A stretch of 13,510 bases of DNA from the NCBI GenBank assembly GCA_019400425.1, contig JAFREE010000311.1, positions 1 through 13,510 of the forward strand, read 5' to 3'. Position 1 is the stretch's first letter. The number at the start of each line of letters is the position of its first letter. The position numbers and the translations under genes were made by a program. Under the pieces are notes generated by a model. That model saw only the letters and a list, made by a program, of their open reading frames with translations. It ran no database searches and was not told where the DNA came from. Below, piece after piece: positions 7,232 to 13,510 of this stretch. The DNA is from Hymenochaete sp. R1 (Eukaryota > Basidiomycota > Agaricomycetes > Hymenochaetales > Hymenochaetaceae).

Positions 7232-8432
7232 GTAACAAATCAACAATAAATGCTCTCACAATCTCCACCATTCTTATTGTTACCAATCTCTCGCTCATTA
7301 CCCTCACCCTCATGACCTGGTTCCTTTACAAGTACCTCTATTATCGCTGACAAGAAGCCATCGATTGGCGCTAACCAATTTAAAACTGGAGACAAGCAAT
7401 ATCCACAACATATCCAGTCCTCACAGACATCAAAGCCCCTCATCCCTATGCTGATGAAGAATCCAAATACGTCACCGCAAACAGTGGTCAACAATGGACA
7501 GGATGGAATGATATAAATGACTAGCAAGCTTGAGTCATTTTAGCAGTTCAATATGAATGATCCCAATGCTATCACAATGGTTAACATCTCACTCTACCCC
7601 GTCTCCACCACAAACTATTCTGTTGGCCTATCCAGTGAAAGCAATCTTTTCTTTATCATTGACATCTTCTACAGCATCCCTATTGTCAGCACCAATCATA
7701 TTATCTGTCTTCGTATTGATAACACCACTCAATCATGAGCTATCTTACATACCCTCCAAACCATTACTGATCTTTGCACTACTTTGTTTCAAACTCATGG
7801 CCACCATTTGTTCCATCTCCATGCATCAATCTTCAGCTCATGTATATCTTGCCAAGATGTCCAGGCTTATGTGCTTCTCACAAGCATCCAGTCTGGATAT
7901 GGGGAAGTCTACATTGATTCCATTATACACTACAGTGGAAGCATGCTAGGACCTGATTGAAGAAGTTCAAGAGGAGATTCAAGATGAGACACTAGTGGCA
8001 CGTGAACAGATCAAACTTATAGAAGAATTTGTACACTCTAATGACCCTGATCACTGCACTTGCCTAAATGACCCAGTTGCTTGTTGGAAACCTGACACTC
8101 ATTAGACCTTCCAAGCGGTTGAAGAAGACATGCACAAGTATCACAAGGCAGAAAAGCAAGCCAAACGGATTGCAAAAGAAGCCCTTTGACTAGAACAGCA
8201 ACTTTGACAACTCTGGGCGGAAGTCGCATATCAGCAAACAAGGCAAGGTTGTATTATTCAATGGTTCCATTCAAATGATTTCCATGAAACTATTTGCACA
8301 ATTGACTCACACCATGGAATACACCACCTGCTACCCATCCAGCCAATCATACCTGATATGCCATTGCCACCGCCATTTGAAAACAAAGGAGACAGTGATG
8401 CTGAAGGAGTTATGGATAATAGAGAAGTTTGA
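7228..8432 (+). pseudogene. Decayed ORF in env position, N-terminal membrane segment
   Basis: I do not recognise this protein. From ATG 7228 the first 40 codons encode a short polar start and one hydrophobic segment (about residues 9-33, ISTILIVTNLSLITLTLM at its core), then TGA. Coding-like sequence continues in that frame to about 7545 (for example HPYADEESKYV, GQQWTGWNDIND), shifts to a second frame at 7553-7957 (ISLYPVSTTNYSVGL; SGYGEVYIDSIIHYSGSMLG) and to a third from about 7950 to TGA at 8430-8432. The last part is a charged, probably coiled-coil segment (IEEVQEEIQDE; EEDMHKYHKAEKQAKRIAKEA) and a proline-rich tail. Stops within it include 7736-7738, 8103-8105, 8187-8189 and 8205-8207. 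The original may have been about 400 residues. The place between an upstream ORF and the 3' LTR is that of env, but a non-autonomous Gag-like protein is equally possible. Confidence 0.55.
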
Positions 8433-8517
8433 AATTTTGTTGCTTTTATTTTTGAAGATTTTCTTTTCTCTCTGCTTGTTTCATTGAAATATTTTTGAAA
8501 AACAGTGTCTTTTGTCT

Positions 8518-8529
8518 AGAAGGGGGGGG
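8518..8529 (+). other. Polypurine tract of element C
   Basis: AGAAGGGGGGGG followed by TAA directly precedes the LTR start TGTTACAA. It identifies 8533-8947 as a 3' LTR and sets element C on the plus strand. Confidence 0.87.
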
Positions 8530-8532
8530 TAA

Positions 8533-8947
8533 TGTTACAATAACAAAACCCCTTACCTAAATTTTCTTTATTGTTCTCTTTTGTTGACTCATTTGACTCG
8601 TTTTCTTTTGTGTTCTATTGTTGTTTCATGTTTCATCTCATGATGATGTCATTTGACTCCACATGACTCATTTCTGGAACATTCTTTTGTATTAGTCAGA
8701 TGGTCCGTGCACAGCCTGCACAGCCTCATCGTGTAGTATAAATAGAGGGTAAGCTTCAGTGTTAGAACCTCAGCTTGACCTCTTAGTTCTCAATCACTAT
8801 TTGGTTACAAGGTCCCTGATAAAGCTTCAGCTTTAAGAACTCTTACTCTTTGAACTCAACTTGGAAGTTATAATCTTTGACTATAAAAGGTGTTGATCAG
8901 GCTTAGTCAGCAAGCCTTAAATAAGCCTTGTACCAAAGTTTATAACA
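8533..8947 (+). repeat. 3' LTR of element C
   Basis: This 415-bp LTR starts TGTTACAATAAC and ends GTTTATAACA, with a TGTTA/TAACA terminal inverted repeat. TATAAAT is at 8737-8743, preceded by two tandem copies of GCACAGCCT (8709-8717 and 8718-8726). Its body is not recognisably related to the LTR of element B although the termini agree. AAAGA (8948-8952) would be the target site copy. Confidence 0.85.
8737..8743 (+). promoter_or_regulatory. TATA box of element C LTR
   Basis: TATAAATAG sits in the middle of the LTR, just after two 9-bp tandem repeats, where the U3 promoter is expected. Confidence 0.6.
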
Positions 8948-9775
8948 AAAGAGACGTCCAAGTTGAATGGGAAGAAAAAGGAACAAATAGTAGAGATCAG
9001 TGGTGGGGATGACAGGGACAAAGTGAGTATGGCAACAAAGAAGACGAAAAAGAGCTTGAGGATGTTCAACTTGTGATTTAATGCCTTGACAGCCAGCATC
9101 TTGCTCTCCTTGATGGTGTCATCTGCTTCTGTCGCAATCCACAAGCTCAGTTCGATGGGTAAACTTGTAAGGTGTAATTCATTGGCGGGGATTGCATCAT
9201 TGTTCAAGGACGAGGGACAAGGATAAAAACAAAGAGGATGGCGGGGATGGGTTGGACAAGGAGCTGCCCTTGGCATCAGTGAAGAGGAAGAGGAAGGCAA
9301 AAGGGAGGAAGGCGGAGGTGAGCGTGTTGCATGTCACTGCTAAGTTGGATAGGATGAATAACTGGTTGGCACCAGGGTTGGAGGGACTCTCCCCCACTGC
9401 AAAACTCACACACTAACATACACTTAAAAGCAACGCCAAAGCAGCTGCACGTGCCAATGCGCAGGCGGAAGCCCAAGCCACTACTACTGTCACCACCAAC
9501 GCCAACAACTCAAATGGGTTGGGCGCAAATAGAGAGGTGCTGCCAATAACTTGGGAGCATAACACAATGATGCAGCACAGAGGTGGTGGAGTTGGAACTG
9601 GGGCAGCACGGGAAGACAGGATGTGTGTCATTGTGGAAGAGTTAGATGAGGAGGAGGACAGGGTGATGATAAGGCATATCGATGAGGTGAGCACAAGCAA
9701 GGATAAAGATGAGGATAGTACATGGCATGGACATCTCAGCTGCACGCAATTTTTGTTTATCATGAAAGAGAGTGA
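8948..9775 (+). other. Unassigned purine-rich region between LTR C and pogo
   Basis: This block belongs to none of the identified elements. The plus strand is purine-rich throughout. An open plus frame covers 8948-9076 (Lys-rich, for example GKKKEQIVEISGG, then TGA) and a second covers 9192 onward. Between them no convincing frame is seen, although the first frame continues after its stop to about 9231. Minus-strand frames over the same DNA are rich in Leu/Ser and are probably reverse shadows. If copia element E once continued left of the pogo element, its RNase H should be here, and it is not. This DNA may be host sequence, an unrelated element, or joined by deletion. Confidence 0.5.
9192..9770 (+). 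pseudogene. Unknown basic/Ala-rich coding-like sequence
   Basis: I cannot assign this. One plus-strand frame is open from 9192 to a TAA at 9414-9416, and the same frame is open again on the other side to 9842 (beyond about 9770 it overlaps pogo coding sequence and is a shadow). Codons before the stop favour G or C at the third position. The first part has a nuclear-localisation-like run, KRKRKAKGRK. The second has an Ala/Asn/Thr-rich stretch (AKAAARANAQAEAQATTTV) and an acidic one (EELDEEEDR). The stop lies in CACTAACA, followed by an AAAAG acceptor-like end, and GTGAGC occurs at about 9319. An intron is therefore imaginable, but splicing those sites breaks the downstream frame, so a nonsense mutation is simpler. 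It could be a broken host gene or part of another element. Confidence 0.35.
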
Positions 9776-9779
9776 CTTA

Positions 9780-10852
9780 CATTATAAACAGATTACTAAC
9801 CATCCATGCTTTAGTATTGTGGTGGTAGTCAAATCCCAATGAGCTCCCATCTTTCCCTCTGAAGTATCGTGACCGATGAGCATGGCCAATAATCAATAGC
9901 TCGCAAATATCTGACCCATCCACATTTGTCATGAGGCCAAGGGTAATCCATGTTTTATCAACCTTGACTCCGGCAAAAGATTGGGTTACAAGTGTACGGT
10001 CTGGAATTTATCTGTAGAATAGCTCAGTTTCATCAAAGTTGTAGATGTCACAAAGCTTGTAACCAACAAGTTTCTTCTGTAGGTCCTGATGAGCCATAGC
10101 CACGGATTTGAAAGAGACATTGCTGGCTTCACCGTGAGGCTGGTATTGAGCTAGTCCATGCTGAAGCTTGAACTTTGCAGCCCAGCCCCGTGAAAACTGT
10201 GGCTGTTGATCCATAGGTATATTCAGTGCACCTGTGAACCATTTTGCCTTCTTGATGAGCAGGTCTTCAGTGATGCAGAGCCTGAATTGTGCCGACATGA
10301 CAAACATGTGTAGAGCTCCAATTTTAACAAACTCCCGACCAACCGAGTCATATGGCCTGAGCCTATATTGGATGTCTTTTCTTCCCATAGCTTTGCCCGT
10401 ATATTATATGCCCTATGTACTGTTGACTCTTTGAGTGTAGGCCATCTTGAGTGAAAGTTTCGGGCAGCACTGTGATATGAATAATTTGGGTTTTTTGCCT
10501 TTTCCTTCTTGTAGAAATCAGCAAGCTCGAGCTTGTAATTATTGGTAAGATGTAGCCCTTTCTTGGGCTCAGAGATAACTGTTGTGCTTGCTTGATGTCC
10601 AAGGAAGGTTAGATGGGATCTTTTCCCATTCAATGGCTTTTTCGCTGATTTGGGTGTAACAGGTGTAGATGCCGTATGGTCTATTGAGCCTGCACTACTG
10701 AGATTCAAGGGTGAACTGCTCCAAGAATGTTGAAAGTTGATTTCATGTGCATCTTTGAGGGTCCTATCGGCATTTTGAGCACAGCCAAGGTCTTCTGGCA
10801 TGTCGAAGATGTGGTTGAGATCACAAAATTGCTGAAAAAGGACTCTCAACAT
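9780..10852 (-). pseudogene. pogo-family transposase, frameshifted and truncated
   Basis: From ATG 10852 a Ser/Pro/Lys-rich N-terminus leads to a first helix-turn-helix (about 10560-10400; NNYKLELADFYKKEKAKNP, STVHRAYNIRAKLWEE). A frameshift near 10395 moves the homology to another frame, where the CENP-B-type domain continues (LCITEDLLIKKAKWF, QQPQFSRGWAAKFKLQHGL). Then comes the start of the DDE domain, IYNFDETELFYR with the first catalytic Asp, a TAA at 10008-10010, and in the same frame DRTLVTQSFAGVKVDKTWITLGL and LIIGHAHRSRYF. Recognisable homology ends with TKAWMVSNLFIM at 9780, where GTAAGT (9780-9775, minus strand) could be an intron donor. The second catalytic Asp and everything after it are missing. 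The protein binds transposon ends and performs cut-and-paste transposition in related elements; this copy cannot. Confidence 0.9.
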
Positions 10853-10919
10853 ATATTTTCATCACATATTTATACTTTTAAATAAGTCAGTCTCAGAATT
10901 TATCTCTAAATTTGGGTGG

Positions 10920-11046
10920 CTTATTCTTTATTTGGAAGCGACTTAATAACCAAAAAACCTCCCTTTACAGAGGTGGGAAATAGACCCTGGGCAACTTATT
11001 TGGAAATCCAACTTATTCAGAGGCAGCTTATTTGGAGGTACTACTG
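10920..11046 (-). repeat. pogo terminal and subterminal repeats
   Basis: On the plus strand CTTATTTGGA occurs at 10995-11004 and 11027-11036, with CTTATTCAGA at 11012-11021 between them and a related CTTATTCTTTATTTGGA from 10920. The three inner copies are 17 and 15 bp apart, and the outermost overlaps the terminal repeat. Such regularly spaced copies are probably binding sites for the transposase helix-turn-helix domains. Confidence 0.75.
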
Positions 11047-13255
11047 TATGTATATTGTATATGTACATTTACTGCAAATGCTATATCTGGTTGTGCCACA
11101 GTTCCTATCCATAGTAAAGCTCCGACTAGCGATTGGTATGAAAAGTTTGTGTCTATTTGTCCTTTGTCCGCTTTGAACATTCTTAAGGTGTCTGGTTGCA
11201 TTAGTGTGCTTATCGGGTTGGCATCTTCTATTTTAAACTGTTTTAATAGGCCACCGATCTTTTCCTCTACTGAAATCTTCAGCCATCCTCCCCTTGGGTT
11301 CCATTCCATCGTTACTCCTAGTATCTGCTTCTTTTCGATGATGTCCTTTTCCTTCAGCTCAAACAATGACCGTACATCCTCTACAAACACCCCCACCTTC
11401 CCCTCTTCCTTCCTCTTCGCTCTCCCTATGTCCACCCCCAGACCATCATTGACCCAGAATGTCACAATCACTTTGCACATTCTTAATCCTTTCTCCCCCT
11501 CAAAGATGGTCTTCACGTACAAGGACGGAGCTGAGATCAAGCTCTTATATCTCTTGGACGTCATCTTAAAGTGCAGACACTCCATGAAGTTCTTAGGCGA
11601 CTGTTGTAGACCATCTACGCTTTTGCGCAGAACAGCAACCAGATGACAAAAGTAAGTGGCCGCAAAGAATGGCGGGACAGCAGTAACCAGATCCGGTTTG
11701 TCGATGACAGCATTCAGAAACGCACCCGTAATGTCCAGGGCATTGACTGTTGCTCCCAATAGAACTGAGAATGATGCTACTAGTCAATATACCATATAGT
11801 TACCAGCGCTAGCAAATGTATTGTTAAAGTCCTTGCCTTCCTTCTGAAGGTCACCTTGTAGTACCCATCGTGCCTTAGATGCCCAACCGCTCTCGGGCGT
11901 GTGTTTCTTTGTTAGGAGCATCATTCCAGGAAGTGCTTTCTCATTGGGTTGACATTTGCATATGTCAAATACGTCCATTTCCTTAAAGGTTGAGAGTTCT
12001 TTTGTTATTGTATACACCCAGTCATTTCACTCCGGTCCTGTCAGTGCGTCTCGAAGAATTTTAGGTAGCGTCAACGTGTCACCATTTGTAACCTGGAAGA
12101 ATACATCGGGATCATGCACCAGAAACGTGAAGGTAAAGTTATCTAACACATCCAATTTGGGTTGGTCTATGTGTACCAGTAATCCTTGAGTTTCTTGTAT
12201 TTTTGCTGAAGGACGACTTGTACGAGATGAGCATCTCGGTGTTGGTTCTGATGATCTCGCATCCTCTATACTGTCTGCATGGTTGTCCGTAGGACTTGGA
12301 AGTAATGAAGAAGGATCCTCGCGCGTGGTTACAGTATCTGTTGGGGGTGTGACATGGATGTCACACACAGCATGTATTGTGTTGTGTCCCACGTACACAC
12401 GATATTTCGCATCTTCTTCATAACCCACAACCTGACCTTCACACACTCGAGTCTCCAACTTTGATCAAAGCTCTACTGGTAGTACAGTAAATACTCTGGT
12501 GCCAAATGCTACCAGATTACCGATATCTGGTTTTCGTTTGGAGATTAACTCATAGGGACTTTTGTGAGGAATGGATGAGCAATATAAACGATTCTGTGTG
12601 TAGTTGAAATGGTGCACTGCTTCCGCCCATAAGGATGTAGGGAGGCTGGATGATAGTAGAGCGGTGCGAATAGCATCCCCAAAGGTATGATTAAGTCTTT
12701 CCACCATTCTGTTCATCTCGTGGACATACGGTGCAATGGTACAATGCACAATTCCACGCACTGTGTTCCATTCCTGCATGCTATCATTCACATACTCCAT
12801 GCTGTTATCTGTCTGAAGACTTCGTACTCTATTTCCAGTCTGAGTTTTGATGAAACTAACCACTTCATTCCAGTGTCGTAGAATGGTCGCAGCCAACTTA
12901 TTTGCGATGGGTATGAACCATGAGAACTTTGAGTACTGGTCCAGGAGAACTAGGGCCATTGTCACTCCCCTGCCCGACAGGTGTCCTATGATGAGCGTAT
13001 CTGCATGTACAAGCTCACCGATGACATGGACTGGAGTATGTCATAATGGATGTGACCCGGCCACTGATTTGCCTTGTAAGCAGGCTTCACACCTTTTGTT
13101 GCTCTTCCCCACCAACTGTATCCCAGTCACCTGTTGCATCCTGAGTGCTTCAGTAATCATACCCTTCCAAATGTGTGCTACATTGTTATGTAGCTGGTTC
13201 AGTGATCTCAATTGCGAATACGGTTTGGATGGCGACGTGGAAGCCAGGAGACTCA
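11047..13255 (-). pseudogene. pol: Copia element E Pol (pre-IN, IN, RT), inactivated
   Basis: One minus-strand frame covers the whole stretch. In order: the GAG-pre-integrase zinc region (AHIWKGM...CEACLQGK, near 13080); integrase with Asp in LLDQYS (12939-12941), Asp in QTDNSMEY (12807-12809) and Glu in MVERLN (12699-12701); the C-terminal integrase linker (ETRVCEGQVVGY; a Ser/Thr/Pro/Asp-rich hinge near 12350-12200); and RT with ALTGPE, WASKARWVLQGDLQKEG, ALDITGAFLNA and a FWVND at the catalytic box, ending at DIAFAVNVHIQYTY. Integrase before RT is diagnostic of Ty1/copia. Four in-frame TGA stops (13041-13043, 12465-12467, 12027-12029, 11784-11786) but no frameshift are seen. The 5' side is cut by the LTR at 13256, and the 3' side by the pogo element at TA 11047-11048. 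RNase H is absent. Confidence 0.92.
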
Positions 13256-13510
13256 TGTCAGGAATCCCTTATTTCCTTTATGCATTCCTAACATGATTGT
13301 CACGTGCATATAGTTGGTCTTATATTTTCTCATGCTTCATTCCACCCTTAACCCATGTACGCCTGGAGAGACTCTTTCTTTACTTTCGACCTTTTGTTGA
13401 GTTCTCTCACAGGCAAGCATTCTTGTATTCATGTCTACATTTAATATATTTAACTTGTTGAGTTCTCTCACAGTGTGTGGACAACTCTTAGAGCTCGCTA
13501 GTTGGGAGGT
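13256..13510 (+). repeat. Partial LTR of the D family, cut by window end
   Basis: It starts TGTCAGGAATCCC like the LTR at 565 and has CACGTG at 13301-13306 directly before a CATATA box. A 19-bp repeat pair (TTGTTGAGTTCTCTCACAG at 13394-13412 and 13455-13473) is placed as in that LTR. It continues beyond the window. No polypurine tract precedes it (copia element E coding sequence abuts at 13255), so it is either the 5' LTR of a plus-strand element to the right or a solo LTR. ACTCA (13251-13255) would be the target copy. Confidence 0.87.

Larger units (their letters stand above)
7157..8947 (+). mobile_element. 3' part of LTR element C with an extra ORF
   Basis: The order is the end of an upstream ORF (to 7231), an overlapping decayed ORF (7228-8432), a polypurine tract (8518-8529) and a 3' LTR (8533-8947). 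The left end is cut by copia element A at 7156/7157. The TGTTA...TAACA termini and the polypurine tract followed by TAA resemble those of the Ty3-type elements in this window. No pol domain of C is present, so class assignment rests on the LTR and polypurine tract only. Confidence 0.75.
9780..11046 (-). mobile_element. Truncated pogo/Tigger-like DNA transposon
   Basis: On the minus strand this runs from a terminal sequence CAGTAGTACCTCCAAATAAG (11046-11027), beside a TA (11047-11048), through a non-coding end rich in repeated motifs to a CENP-B-type transposase. Pogo elements insert at TA and duplicate it. The right end splits the RT gene of copia element E exactly at this TA. No matching opposite terminus is visible to the left; transposase homology stops near 9780. 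The element has therefore lost its 3' half, including two catalytic positions. Confidence 0.88.

Noticed and set aside
8917..9300. Minus-strand frame with hydrophobic stretches, possible membrane protein
   Set aside because: It runs into LTR C and its hydrophobic Leu/Ser/Phe runs are the complement of purine-rich plus-strand sequence. No motif was seen. Not fully excluded.
9414..9435. CTAAC branch point and AAAAG acceptor suggesting an intron in the unknown sequence
   Set aside because: Joining to the only good donor (GTGAGC near 9319) breaks the downstream frame, so a nonsense mutation is simpler.
9413..9763. Minus-strand Ser/Leu/Val-rich frame of 116 codons
   Set aside because: It is antisense to a plus frame with better composition and has low-complexity runs typical of a shadow.
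11032..11646. 204-codon open frame on the plus strand
   Set aside because: It lies antisense to the copia E RT, which has clear motifs on the minus strand. It is a reverse shadow.
1..13510. CRISPR array, tRNA or rRNA genes, bacterial operons
   Set aside because: No regular short repeats with spacers, no cloverleaf and no rRNA-like sequence were noticed. The content is eukaryotic transposons throughout.

Overview
The window is eukaryotic and consists almost entirely of transposable elements. I see no intact host gene, tRNA, rRNA or CRISPR. The Ty3-type pol lineage, LTRs beginning TGTCAGGAATCCC, a CENP-B-type pogo transposase and Ty1/copia elements together fit a filamentous fungus, most likely a basidiomycete such as an agaricomycete. 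That assignment is inference from element types; no host gene supports it.

Layout, left to right. (1) 1-904: the 3' end of a plus-strand Ty3-like element (D), with an untranslated tail, a polypurine tract and a 340-bp LTR. (2) 905-6219: a minus-strand Ty3/gypsy element (B) with its 5' LTR at 5772-6219, a self-complementary primer site, gag, a -1 frameshift signal and pol. Its integrase end is cut by element D. A solo copia LTR (5169-5538) with a perfect 5-bp target duplication sits inside gag. (3) 6220-7156: the 3' end of a plus-strand copia element (A), with RNase H, polypurine tract and LTR; B was inserted into its RNase H. (4) 7157-8947: the 3' end of another LTR element (C), with a decayed ORF in the env position, a polypurine tract and an LTR; A was inserted into it. 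(5) 8948-9775: unassigned purine-rich DNA with coding-like plus-strand frames. (6) 9780-11046: a truncated, minus-strand pogo/Tigger-like DNA transposon whose right terminus is intact next to a TA. (7) 11047-13255: a minus-strand copia pol (E) interrupted by the pogo element. (8) 13256-13510: a plus-strand LTR of the same family as element D, cut by the window end.

Most of the decay is by nonsense and missense transitions, not by indels. The pol genes of B and E each stay in one frame over 2-3 kb and carry 7 and 4 in-frame stops, mainly TGA. Both have lost one catalytic aspartate of reverse transcriptase by a change that fits G-to-A (D to N). This pattern suggests deamination of methylated CpG, or RIP-like mutation, of silenced repeats.

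The most informative parts are the expression signals of B: an 11-nt self-priming match between the predicted RNA 5' end and the primer site, and a GGGTTTT slippery site followed by a 6-nt spacer and a GC-rich stem. The least explained part is the extra ORF of element C, which begins with a membrane segment and overlaps the stop of the upstream ORF as ATGA.
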